Position numbers and translations under genes: made by a program. The notes below the pieces were generated by a model that was given only the letters and a program-made list of their open reading frames with translations, ran no database searches and was not told the DNA's origin. Shown here in pieces: positions 24,613-33,029 of a stretch of DNA of 64,000 nt. The DNA lies in contig NZ_CP024768.1 of NCBI RefSeq assembly GCF_011395035.1, forward strand, positions 654,586 to 718,585. Reading direction: 5' to 3'. How positions within the stretch are numbered: the stretch's first letter is position 1; each line of letters opens with the position of its first letter. This DNA is from Pantoea cypripedii (GTDB lineage: Bacteria; Pseudomonadota; Gammaproteobacteria; Enterobacterales; Enterobacteriaceae).

Positions 24613-25554
24613 ATGAAGTTTATCCGCGGTATTTACAATCTCAATGAGCAGCATCGCGGCTGCGTCCTGACCATTGGTAATTTTGACGGTTTCCATCGTG
24701 GCCATCAGGCATTGATGGCAGAGCTGATTGAAGAGGGCCGTAAGCGCCAGTTGCCGGTGATAGTGATGCTGTTTGAACCACAGCCGCTGGAGCTGTTTGC
24801 GGGTGATAAAGCGCCGGCACGCCTGACACGTCTGCGTGAAAAGCTGAAGTATTTTCAGCAGGCAGGCGTGGATGAGGTGTTATGTGTCCGCTTCGATCGC
24901 CGTTTCGCTGCCCATTCGGCGCAGAGCTTTATCGCTGAACTGCTGGTATCGAAGCTGAACGTCAAATTCCTCGCGGTCGGCGATGATTTCCGCTTTGGTG
25001 CTGGTCGCCAGGGTGATTTCCTGTTATTACAGAAAGCCGGTACGGAATTTGGCTTTGATGTCATCAGCACCCAGACCTTTTGTGATGGGGTTGGTATACG
25101 CATCAGCAGTACCGCGGTGCGGCAGGCGCTGGCGCAGGATGACTTTGCTCAGGCGCAGGCATTGCTGGGCCATCCCTTCAGCATTTCAGGCCGCGTCGTG
25201 CACGGTGATGCACTGGGGCGCACCATTGGTTTTCCCACCGCGAATCTCCCTTTACGCCGCACGGTAACGCCGGTTAAAGGCGTATTTGCGGTTGAAGTAC
25301 TGGGCCTGGGTGACGAACCTATCCCTGGTGTTGCCAACATTGGTACACGCCCGACGGTAAAAGGCCTGCGTCAGCAGCTTGAAGTTCACCTGCTCGACAC
25401 AAATATGAATCTTTATGGGCGTCACATTGAAGTGGTGCTAAGGCATAAGATTCGCAGCGAACAGCGTTTCGCCTCGCTGGACGCCCTGAAAGAACAAATA
25501 GCGAAAGATGTGGTGACGGCCCGCCAATTTTTTGGGCTAAAAACAAAGGTTTAA
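24613..25554 (+). CDS. ribF: Bifunctional riboflavin kinase / FAD synthetase
   Basis: Phosphorylates riboflavin to FMN and adenylates FMN to FAD. 313 residues as in E. coli. The N-terminal nucleotidyltransferase domain has GNFDGFHRGHQALM (HxGH-type motif) and the GVGIRISSTAVRQAL signature; the C-terminal kinase domain has GRTIGFPTANLPLRR and GVANIGTRPTVKG. First gene of the ribF-ileS-lspA-fkpB-ispH cluster; ileS follows by 27 bp. Confidence 0.97.
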   Translation: MKFIRGIYNLNEQHRGCVLTIGNFDGFHRGHQALMAELIEEGRKRQLPVIVMLFEPQPLELFAGDKAPARLTRLREKLKYFQQAGVDEVLCVRFDRRFAAHSAQSFIAELLVSKLNVKFLAVGDDFRFGAGRQGDFLLLQKAGTEFGFDVISTQTFCDGVGIRISSTAVRQALAQDDFAQAQALLGHPFSISGRVVHGDALGRTIGFPTANLPLRRTVTPVKGVFAVEVLGLGDEPIPGVANIGTRPTVKGLRQQLEVHLLDTNMNLYGRHIEVVLRHKIRSEQRFASLDALKEQIAKDVVTARQFFGLKTKV

Positions 25555-25581
25555 TGACCGAAACACGGAACCGAGAATCTG

Positions 25582-28401
25582 ATGAGTGACTATAAATCTA
25601 CCCTGAATTTGCCGGAAACGGGGTTCCCGATGCGTGGCGATCTGGCTAAACGCGAACCGGGAATGCTGCAACGTTGGTATGATGACAACCTGTACGGCAT
25701 CATCCGCGAAGCCAAAAAAGGGAAAAAAACCTTTATTCTGCATGATGGCCCTCCCTACGCGAACGGCAGCATTCATATTGGTCACTCCGTTAACAAGATT
25801 CTGAAAGACATTATCGTTAAGTCGAAAGGCATGGCGGGCTTTGATTCGCCTTATGTACCGGGCTGGGATTGCCACGGTCTGCCGATCGAACACAAAGTTG
25901 AGCAGATGATTGGTAAGCCGGGCGAGAAAGTCAGCGCGGCGGAATTCCGTGCAGCCTGCCGTCAATACGCGGCGGAGCAGGTGGAAGGGCAGAAAAAAGA
26001 CTTTATCCGTCTTGGTGTACTGGGTGACTGGGATCGTCCGTACCTGACCATGAACTTCCAGACTGAAGCCAACATCATCCGCGCGCTGGGCAAAATCATC
26101 GGCAATGGTCACCTGCATAAAGGCGCGAAGCCGGTGCACTGGTGTCTGGATTGCCGTTCGGCGCTGGCGGAAGCGGAAGTCGAATATTACGACAAAACCT
26201 CCCCGTCCATCGACGTGATGTTCAACGCGCTGGATGCCGATGCCGTGCGCGCTAAATTTGGCGTCACCGCGTCTGAAGGCCCGGTTTCTCTGGTTATCTG
26301 GACCACCACCCCGTGGACCATGCCCGCCAACCGCGGTATCTCCCTGCATCCGGAGTTTGAATACCAGCTGGTGCAGATCGAAGGCCGTAGCCTGATCCTC
26401 GCCAAAGATCTGGTCGAAAGCGTGATGAAGCGCGCGGGTATCAGCGAGTGGCGCGTGCTGGGTGAATGCAAAGGTTCAGCGCTGGAGCTGCAACTGTTCC
26501 AGCATCCTTTCCTGGAAAACATCCAGTCGAAAGTGGTGCTGGGCGAACACGTCACCCTCGAAGCCGGTACGGGTGCGGTGCACACCGCTCCGGGCCACGG
26601 TCCTGATGACTACGTGATTGGTCAGAAATACGGTCTGGAAACCGCTAACCCGGTTGGCCCGGATGGCGCGTATCTGCCGGGCACTTACCCGACGCTGGAC
26701 GGCGTTAACGTATTTAAAGCCAACGATATGATCGTTGAGCTGCTGAAAGAAAAAGGCGCGCTGTTGCATGTGGAAAAACTGCTGCACAGCTATCCGCACT
26801 GCTGGCGTCATAAAACGCCGATCATCTTCCGTGCGACGCCGCAGTGGTTTATCAGCATGGATCAGAAAGGCCTGCGTGCGCAGTCGCTGAAAGAGATCAA
26901 AGGCGTGCAGTGGATCCCGGATTGGGGCCAGGCACGTATTGAAGCGATGGTGGCTAACCGTCCGGACTGGTGTATCTCCCGTCAGCGCACCTGGGGCGTG
27001 CCGATGGCGCTGTTCGTCCACAACGAGACCGAGCAGCTGCACCCGGATACGCTGGAGCTGATGGAGAAAGTGGCACAGCGTGTGGAGCAGGATGGCATCC
27101 AGGCGTGGTGGGATCTCGATCCGCGCGATCTGATGGGCGACGACGCTGACAACTACACCAGGGTGCCGGATACGCTGGATGTGTGGTTCGATTCAGGATC
27201 AACCAGCTATGCCGTGGTTGACGCCCGTCCGGAATTTGAAGGCCATAGCCCGGATATGTATCTGGAAGGCTCGGATCAGCATCGCGGCTGGTTTATGTCT
27301 TCACTGATGATTTCCACCGCGATGAAAGGCAAAGCGCCGTATCGCCAGGTACTGACTCACGGTTTTACCGTTGATGGTCAGGGCCGCAAAATGTCGAAAT
27401 CCATCGGCAACACCGTCGCGCCGCAGGATGTGATGGACAAGCTGGGCGCAGACATTTTGCGTCTGTGGGTCGCCTCAACCGATTACTCCGGTGAGATGGC
27501 GGTTTCCGATGAGATCCTGAAACGTTCAGCGGATGCCTATCGTCGTATCCGTAACACCGCACGTTTCCTGCTGGCTAACCTGAGCGGCTTCAATCCGGCG
27601 ACGGATAAAGTCAGCCCGGAAGAGATGGTGGTACTGGATCGCTGGGCTGTAGGCCGTGCACAGGCTGCACAGGCGGACATCGTGGAATCCTACGCCAACT
27701 ATGATTTCCATGAAGTTATCCAGCGTCTGATGCAGTTCTGCTCGATTGAGATGGGGTCGTTCTACCTCGACATCATCAAAGACCGTCAGTACACCGCGAA
27801 GGGCGACAGCCTGGCGCGTCGCAGCTGCCAGACCGCGCTGTGGCACATCGTGGAAGCGCTGGTTCGCTGGATGGCACCGATCATGTCCTTCACCGCGGAT
27901 GAAATCTGGGGTTACCTGCCGGGCGATCGCGCGCAATACGTGTTTACCGAAGAGTGGTACGACGGCCTGTTTGGTCTGGCGACAGACGAAGCGCTGAACG
28001 ATGCTTACTGGGCTGAACTGCTGAAAGTCCGCGGTGAAGTGAACAAGGTCATCGAGCAGGCGCGTGGTGATAAACGTATCGGTGGCTCGCTGGAAGCGAC
28101 GGTTACGCTGTACGCCGATGCTGAACTGGCGGCCAAACTGCAGGCGCTGGGCAATGAGCTGCGCTTTGTGCTGCTGACCTCCGGTGCCACGGTGGCGGAT
28201 TACGCCACCGCGAGCGACGAAGCACAGCAGAGCGAATTGCTGAAAGGTCTGAAAATCGCCTTGCATAAAGCAGAAGGCGAGAAATGTCCGCGCTGCTGGC
28301 ATTACACTACCGACGTTGGTCAGAACCCGGAACACGCGGCGGTCTGCGGACGTTGTTACACCAACGTGGCCGGTAACGGCGAAGAGCGTAAGTTTGCCTG
28401 A
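25582..28401 (+). CDS. ileS: Isoleucyl-tRNA synthetase
   Basis: Class I synthetase, 939 residues (E. coli 938). HIGH motif at 65-68 in YANGSIHIGHS and KMSKS at 603-607 in GRKMSKSIGN. The CP1 editing domain lies between them (WTTTPWTMPANRG, then HTAPGHGPDDY). The C-terminal zinc site CPRCWHY...CGRC is intact. It is the bacterial, mupirocin-sensitive architecture. The stop codon overlaps the lspA start by one base (TGATG). Confidence 0.99.
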   Translation: MSDYKSTLNLPETGFPMRGDLAKREPGMLQRWYDDNLYGIIREAKKGKKTFILHDGPPYANGSIHIGHSVNKILKDIIVKSKGMAGFDSPYVPGWDCHGLPIEHKVEQMIGKPGEKVSAAEFRAACRQYAAEQVEGQKKDFIRLGVLGDWDRPYLTMNFQTEANIIRALGKIIGNGHLHKGAKPVHWCLDCRSALAEAEVEYYDKTSPSIDVMFNALDADAVRAKFGVTASEGPVSLVIWTTTPWTMPANRGISLHPEFEYQLVQIEGRSLILAKDLVESVMKRAGISEWRVLGECKGSALELQLFQHPFLENIQSKVVLGEHVTLEAGTGAVHTAPGHGPDDYVIGQKYGLETANPVGPDGAYLPGTYPTLDGVNVFKANDMIVELLKEKGALLHVEKLLHSYPHCWRHKTPIIFRATPQWFISMDQKGLRAQSLKEIKGVQWIPDWGQARIEAMVANRPDWCISRQRTWGVPMALFVHNETEQLHPDTLELMEKVAQRVEQDGIQAWWDLDPRDLMGDDADNYTRVPDTLDVWFDSGSTSYAVVDARPEFEGHSPDMYLEGSDQHRGWFMSSLMISTAMKGKAPYRQVLTHGFTVDGQGRKMSKSIGNTVAPQDVMDKLGADILRLWVASTDYSGEMAVSDEILKRSADAYRRIRNTARFLLANLSGFNPATDKVSPEEMVVLDRWAVGRAQAAQADIVESYANYDFHEVIQRLMQFCSIEMGSFYLDIIKDRQYTAKGDSLARRSCQTALWHIVEALVRWMAPIMSFTADEIWGYLPGDRAQYVFTEEWYDGLFGLATDEALNDAYWAELLKVRGEVNKVIEQARGDKRIGGSLEATVTLYADAELAAKLQALGNELRFVLLTSGATVADYATASDEAQQSELLKGLKIALHKAEGEKCPRCWHYTTDVGQNPEHAAVCGRCYTNVAGNGEERKFA

Positions 28402-28901
28402 TGAGTAAAGCTATTCTCTCAACCGGATTGCGCTGGCTGTGGCTGGTGCTGGTGGTGATTGTTGTCGATTTCGCCAGTAAGCAGTGGGTCATGAATAACA
28501 TGATGCTGCACGAAACGCGGTCGCTGATGCCGTTCCTGAACCTGTTCTACGCGCACAACTATGGCGCGGCGTTCAGTTTCCTGGCGGACAAAGGCGGCTG
28601 GCAGCGCTGGTTCTTTGCCGGTATCGCGATCGCGATTGTGGTCGCGTTACTGGTCATGATGTATCGCAATCCTGCCCGCAACAAGTTAACCAACATCGCT
28701 TACGCGCTGATTATCGGCGGGGCATTAGGTAACCTGTTTGATCGTGCTTACCACGGGTTCGTGGTCGATTTTATCGACTTCTATATCGGTGACTGGCACT
28801 TCGCGACCTTCAACATCGCCGACTGCGGGATCTGCATCGGCGCGGCGCTGGTGGTGCTGGAGGGCTTCTTTAGCCCGAAAGGCAAACAGGTTAAAGATTA
28901 A
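28401..28901 (+). CDS. lspA: Lipoprotein signal peptidase
   Basis: Inner-membrane aspartyl protease (signal peptidase II) that removes signal peptides from prolipoproteins after diacylglyceryl transfer. 166 residues (E. coli 164), four transmembrane helices. The catalytic aspartates are in GNLFDRAYHGFVVDF and FNIADCGICIGA. Starts inside the ileS stop codon, so translation is coupled. Confidence 0.97.
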   Translation: MSKAILSTGLRWLWLVLVVIVVDFASKQWVMNNMMLHETRSLMPFLNLFYAHNYGAAFSFLADKGGWQRWFFAGIAIAIVVALLVMMYRNPARNKLTNIAYALIIGGALGNLFDRAYHGFVVDFIDFYIGDWHFATFNIADCGICIGAALVVLEGFFSPKGKQVKD

Positions 28902-28910
28902 GGGTAAATG

Positions 28911-29381
28911 ATGACAGACACTGTACAGCGCGATAGCGCCCTGCTGGTGCATTTTACGCTGAAGCTGGAAGATGGCTCGACAGCGGAATCAACGCGCGCC
29001 AACGGCAAACCCGCGCTGTTTCGTCTGGGCGATGGTAGCCTGTCGGCAGCGCTGGAGCAGGAACTGCTGGGACGTAAAGTCGGCGATAAGCACGGTTTTA
29101 CCCTGGCACCGGAGGATGCCTTCGGTGGCATCAGCCCGGACCTGATCCAATACTTCTCCCGTCGTGATTTTATTGATGCGGGAGAGCCGGAAGTCGGTGC
29201 CATTATGCTATTCAGCGGCATGGGTGGCAGCGAGATGCCGGGGGTGATCCGTGAAGTCTCGGGTGATTCCATCACCGTGGATTTCAACCACCCGCTGGCG
29301 GGGCAGCGCATTCAGTTTGAAATTGAAGTGCTGGAGATCGATCCGGTGCTGGAGGCCAGCGATGCAAATCCTGTTAGCTAA
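28911..29381 (+). CDS. fkpB: FKBP-type peptidyl-prolyl isomerase FkpB (SlpA)
   Basis: SlyD-like FKBP prolyl isomerase and ribosome-associated chaperone. The second of two adjacent ATG codons (28911) is chosen because AGGG lies six bases upstream of it, but only three before the first. That gives 156 residues (E. coli 149); the extra residues are at the C-terminus after VLEIDPVLEA. FKBP core: LVHFTLKLEDGSTAEST, insert-in-flap region AFGGISPDLIQYFSR, and ITVDFNHPLAG. The end overlaps ispH by 20 bp. Confidence 0.94.
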   Translation: MTDTVQRDSALLVHFTLKLEDGSTAESTRANGKPALFRLGDGSLSAALEQELLGRKVGDKHGFTLAPEDAFGGISPDLIQYFSRRDFIDAGEPEVGAIMLFSGMGGSEMPGVIREVSGDSITVDFNHPLAGQRIQFEIEVLEIDPVLEASDANPVS

Positions 29382-30315
29382 CCCACGCGGCTTCTGCGCG
29401 GGCGTGGATCGCGCCATTAGTATCGTGGAGCGCGCGCTGGAAATGTACGGTGCGCCTATCTATGTTCGCCATGAAGTCGTCCATAACCGCTACGTGGTGA
29501 GCAGCCTGCGCGAGCGCGGTGCCATCTTTATCGAAGAAATCAGTGAAGTGCCGGATGACGCCATCCTGATCTTCTCTGCCCACGGGGTATCGCAGGCGGT
29601 CCGTGCCGAAGCGAAGGCGCGTAACCTGACCATGTTGTTTGATGCCACCTGTCCTCTGGTGACCAAAGTGCATATGGAAGTGGCGCGCGCCAGCCGTAAA
29701 GGCGTTGAAGCCATTCTGATTGGTCATGCCGGGCATCCGGAAGTGGAAGGCACCATGGGGCAGTACAACAACCCCAACGGTGGCATGTATCTGGTGGAAT
29801 CGCCGGAAGACGTGTTCAAACTGGCTGTCAAAGATGAAAGCAACCTGTGCTTTATGACCCAGACCACGCTGTCGGTGGATGATACTTCTGATGTGATTGA
29901 TGCGCTGCGTCAGCGTTTCCCGGCGATCATCGGTCCGCGTAAGGATGATATCTGCTACGCTACCACCAACCGCCAGGAAGCGGTACGCGTGCTGGCGCGT
30001 GATGCTGAAGTGGTGCTGGTGGTCGGTTCGAAAAACTCTTCCAACTCCAACCGTCTGGCCGAACTGGCGCAGCGTGCCGGTAAACTGGCTAAGCTGATCG
30101 ATTCTGCCGACGATATTCAGGAAGAGTGGGTGAAAGGCGTGACCACCATTGGCGTGACGGCGGGGGCTTCTGCGCCGGATATTCTGGTGCAGCAGGTGAT
30201 TCAGCGCCTGCGCGAGTTCGGCGGCGAAGCGGCGATTGAGCTGATTGGCCGTGAAGAAAACATCGTGTTTGAAGTGCCAAAAGAGTTGCGCGTCGAAGTT
30301 CGCAACGTGCAGTAA
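29362..30315 (+). CDS. ispH: 4-hydroxy-3-methylbut-2-enyl diphosphate reductase
   Basis: Last enzyme of the MEP isoprenoid pathway, a [4Fe-4S] protein yielding IPP and DMAPP. The ATG at 29362 gives 317 residues (E. coli 316); longer in-frame starts lie inside fkpB and were rejected. The three cluster cysteines are in NPRGFCAGVDRA, FDATCPLVTKVH and DDICYATTNRQ; the catalytic glutamate is in GHPEVEGTMGQ. Overlaps the fkpB end by 20 bp. E. coli rihC, which follows ispH there, is absent; a REP pair occupies the gap to dapB. Confidence 0.98.
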   Translation: MQILLANPRGFCAGVDRAISIVERALEMYGAPIYVRHEVVHNRYVVSSLRERGAIFIEEISEVPDDAILIFSAHGVSQAVRAEAKARNLTMLFDATCPLVTKVHMEVARASRKGVEAILIGHAGHPEVEGTMGQYNNPNGGMYLVESPEDVFKLAVKDESNLCFMTQTTLSVDDTSDVIDALRQRFPAIIGPRKDDICYATTNRQEAVRVLARDAEVVLVVGSKNSSNSNRLAELAQRAGKLAKLIDSADDIQEEWVKGVTTIGVTAGASAPDILVQQVIQRLREFGGEAAIELIGREENIVFEVPKELRVEVRNVQ

Positions 30316-30321
30316 CCGTTC

Positions 30322-30380
30322 GTAGCGGCGCGATTTATCGCGCGTCTTTCTGAAAAAAGCGCGATAAATCGCGCCGCTAC
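30322..30380. repeat. REP pair (BIME-like) between ispH and dapB
   Basis: Two 22-bp units in opposite orientation: 30322-30343 begins GTAGCGGCGCGAT and 30359-30380 is its exact reverse complement, with a 15-base spacer. Each unit is itself palindromic, so the whole can form one long hairpin or two short ones. Same family as 4785, 38417, 46286 and 59965. Confidence 0.93.
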
Positions 30381-30581
30381 AACTGGCAGACATCGTTCTG
30401 CCTTTTCATTATCTGCCGTCCGCGCAGACCCATTTCCACCTGGTGAGATTGCTTTTACTGATAATCTGACGCGGCTGGCATAAAATTCTTATTATCCCTT
30501 TTTTATTGTGGCGTGACTGTTATCTCACCGTTAACCTGTTTGCGCTTTGCATGCATAGATTTGTATCAGGAATGAATAAAT

Positions 30582-31397
30582 ATGAGTGAAATCCGCATTG
30601 CTATTGTTGGTGCGCCGGGTCGTATGGGACGCAATTTGATTCAGGCTGCGCAGCAGGCGGAAGGCGTAGTGTTAGGTGCCGCGCTGGCTCGCAGCGGTTC
30701 GTCGCTGATCGGTAGTGACGCCGGTGAACTGGCGGGAATCGGGAAAACCGGGGTGATGGTCACCGCCGATTTACAGCAGGTGGTGAATGATTTCGACGTG
30801 TTGATCGATTTCACCCGCCCGGAAGGCACGCTGGAGTACCTGGCCTTTTGTCGCCAGCACCAGAAAGCAATGGTGATTGGCACCACTGGTTTTGATGAAG
30901 CCGGTAAAGCCGCCATTCGCGCTGCGGCGGAAGAGATTGGCATCGTGTTCGCGGCAAACTTTAGTGTAGGCGTGAATCTGGTGCTGGAGCTGCTGAAACA
31001 GGCGGCGAAAGTGATGGGCGATTACGCTGATATTGAAATCGTTGAAGCGCATCACCGTCATAAAGTTGATGCACCATCAGGGACAGCGCTGGCAATGGGT
31101 GAAGCGATTGCCGAAGCGATGGACTGGAAACTGGACGAGCACGCAGTCTACGCGCGTGAAGGCCATACCGGTGAGCGCAAAGCGCAGACCATCGGTTTTG
31201 CTACCGTCCGTGCAGGCGATATCGTCGGTGAGCACACCGCGATGTTTGCAGATATCGGCGAACGTGTAGAGATTACCCACAAGGCTTCCAGTCGCATGAC
31301 CTTTGCAAATGGAGCCGTTAAAGCCGCTTCCTGGCTTAAAGACAAGAAATCTGGCCTTTATGATATGCGTGATGTGCTGGATTTATCGATGTTGTGA
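30582..31397 (+). CDS. dapB: 4-hydroxy-tetrahydrodipicolinate reductase
   Basis: NAD(P)H-dependent step in lysine and diaminopimelate synthesis, 271 residues (E. coli 273). The nucleotide-binding motif VGAPGRMGRNLIQ is at the N-terminus; the active-site and substrate motif EAHHRHKVDAPSGTAL lies near residue 155-170. Stands alone, between a REP pair and a terminator. Confidence 0.98.
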   Translation: MSEIRIAIVGAPGRMGRNLIQAAQQAEGVVLGAALARSGSSLIGSDAGELAGIGKTGVMVTADLQQVVNDFDVLIDFTRPEGTLEYLAFCRQHQKAMVIGTTGFDEAGKAAIRAAAEEIGIVFAANFSVGVNLVLELLKQAAKVMGDYADIEIVEAHHRHKVDAPSGTALAMGEAIAEAMDWKLDEHAVYAREGHTGERKAQTIGFATVRAGDIVGEHTAMFADIGERVEITHKASSRMTFANGAVKAASWLKDKKSGLYDMRDVLDLSML

Positions 31398-31451
31398 GTG
31401 TTGTGAACCATCGTGATGTGGTTATTTCAATCGGTAAGATATTGATTGAAT

Positions 31452-31480
31452 AGGGCAATATTATTATTGCCCTTTATTTT
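31452..31480 (+). terminator. Terminator after dapB
   Basis: AGGGCAATA (31452-31460), TTAT loop, TATTGCCCT (31465-31473) and a T-rich tail TTATTTT. A nine-base perfect stem 55 bp after the stop. Confidence 0.85.
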
Positions 31481-31628
31481 ATCTTGAAAATAACCGTTAT
31501 AGATTAGTTTTTGTTTGAGTCGCATTTTTTACTGAGTTTTTGAACGCTTTTCATCCTGTAAAACATCGTTTTTGACCATTTGGTCAAAATTTTCCACTCG
31601 CTAGCACCATTTCAAGATTATTTCCGCC

Positions 31629-31644
31629 TCGCAACCGTTTATTT
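31629..31644 (+). promoter_or_regulatory. Candidate PurR operator upstream of carAB
   Basis: TCGCAACCGTTTATTT resembles the PurR consensus ACGCAAACGTTTNCNT, with CGCAA and CGTTT half-sites intact. PurR is known to regulate the upstream carAB promoter in E. coli. Match by eye only. Confidence 0.45.
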
Positions 31645-31816
31645 TTCCCAGTTGTCTCTCTCTTTTGTCGCTTATTGTGGCTTTTAACATTCAGTTGCCC
31701 GAAAAAAACAAAAAAATACCGTCTCAGGGTAGACAAGGTGCAGGTCGATCATTAGAATGCGCGCAATTTGCCAAAAATCGACCATTCAGGCGGTTTTTGC
31801 ATTGATTCAGGACAGT

Positions 31817-31855
31817 ATTTTGAATTAATATGCAAATATTGTGACTGTTTATTCC
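31817..31855 (+). promoter_or_regulatory. Tandem ARG boxes (ArgR sites) at the carA promoter
   Basis: TTTTGAATTAATATGCAA followed three bases later by TTGTGACTGTTTATTC, two degenerate copies of the TGAAT-N6-ATTCA ArgR box. The first is nearly identical to the E. coli carAB P2 box. They end 13 bp before the carA start codon. Confidence 0.75.
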
Positions 31856-31867
31856 CTGGAGGATGTT

Positions 31868-33016
31868 TTGATTAAGTCAGCGCTCTTGGTTCTGGAAGAC
31901 GGAACCCAATTCCACGGTCGGGCCATCGGGGCAACGGGATCGGCAGTGGGGGAGGTCGTTTTCAACACGTCAATGACCGGTTATCAAGAAATCCTCACTG
32001 ATCCCTCCTATTCCCGCCAGATCGTCACCCTCACTTATCCCCATATCGGCAATGTTGGCGCTAACGCCGCCGACGAAGAATCCAGCCAAATTCATGCTCA
32101 GGGCCTCGTTATTCGCGATCTGCCGCTGATTACCAGCAACTTCCGTAGTGAAGAAAGTCTGTCAGCCTACTTGCAGCGCAACAACATCGTCGCCATTGCC
32201 GATATCGATACCCGCAAGCTGACGCGTCTGCTGCGTGAGAAAGGGGCACAGAACGGCTGCATCATCGCCGGTGACAAGCCGGATGCCGCGCTGGCATTGC
32301 AGAAAGCGCAGGCGTTCCCGGGCCTGAAAGGCATGGACCTGGCGAAAGAAGTGACGACGGCCGAAACCTATGCGTGGCAGCAGGGGAGCTGGACGCTGCA
32401 AGGCGACCTGCCGGAGCAGAAATCTGCAGAAGAATTACCGTTCCACGTTGTCGCCTACGATTTTGGCGCGAAGCGCAACATTCTGCGCATGCTGGTGGAT
32501 CGCGGCTGCCGCCTGACGGTGGTTCCGGCGCAAACTTCTGCGGAAGACGTTCTGAAGCTGAATCCGGACGGTATTTTCCTCTCCAATGGTCCGGGTGACC
32601 CGGAGCCGTGCGACTACGCTATCAACGCCATTCAGGCTTTCCTGCATACCGACATCCCGGTATTCGGCATCTGCCTCGGCCATCAGCTGCTGGCGCTGGC
32701 GAGTGGTGCGAAGACCATCAAAATGAAACTGGGCCATCATGGCGGTAACCATCCGGTCAAAGATCTCGATAACAACACCGTGATGATCACTGCCCAGAAC
32801 CACGGTTTCGCCGTTGATGAAAGCAACTTACCGGCAAATCTGCGTGTGACGCATGTGTCACTGTTTGACCAGACCGTGCAGGGCATTCACCGTACCGATA
32901 AACCGGCCTTCAGCTTCCAGGGACATCCGGAAGCCAGCCCAGGCCCGCACGATGCAGCACCGCTGTTCGATCACTTTATCGAACTGATCGAAGCCTACCG
33001 TTCTAACGCGAAGTAA
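31868..33016 (+). CDS. carA: Carbamoyl-phosphate synthase small subunit
   Basis: Glutaminase subunit supplying ammonia to CarB for carbamoyl phosphate (arginine and pyrimidine synthesis). Start codon TTG at 31868, preceded by TGGAGG, gives a protein beginning IKSALLVLEDGTQFHGRA after Met. This yields 382 residues, the E. coli length and the same unusual start; the GTG/ATG at 31841 would fall inside the ARG boxes and was rejected. The class I amidotransferase triad shows as GICLGHQLLALA (Cys269) and FQGHPEASPGPHD. Confidence 0.97.
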   Translation: MIKSALLVLEDGTQFHGRAIGATGSAVGEVVFNTSMTGYQEILTDPSYSRQIVTLTYPHIGNVGANAADEESSQIHAQGLVIRDLPLITSNFRSEESLSAYLQRNNIVAIADIDTRKLTRLLREKGAQNGCIIAGDKPDAALALQKAQAFPGLKGMDLAKEVTTAETYAWQQGSWTLQGDLPEQKSAEELPFHVVAYDFGAKRNILRMLVDRGCRLTVVPAQTSAEDVLKLNPDGIFLSNGPGDPEPCDYAINAIQAFLHTDIPVFGICLGHQLLALASGAKTIKMKLGHHGGNHPVKDLDNNTVMITAQNHGFAVDESNLPANLRVTHVSLFDQTVQGIHRTDKPAFSFQGHPEASPGPHDAAPLFDHFIELIEAYRSNAK

Positions 33017-33029
33017 TCAGGAGCTAACG

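Larger units (their letters stand above)
31398..31867. other. Intergenic control region dapB-carA
   Basis: 470 bp without a gene: the dapB terminator at 31452, an AT-rich stretch, a candidate PurR site near 31629, and tandem ARG boxes just before carA. E. coli carAB has two promoters here, an upstream one controlled by pyrimidines and purines and a downstream one repressed by ArgR; the visible sites fit that plan. Confidence 0.75.

Noticed and set aside
25537..26349. Minus-strand frame of 270 codons over ribF/ileS
   Set aside because: Antisense to the conserved N-terminal half of ileS, no ribosome binding site and no family resemblance.
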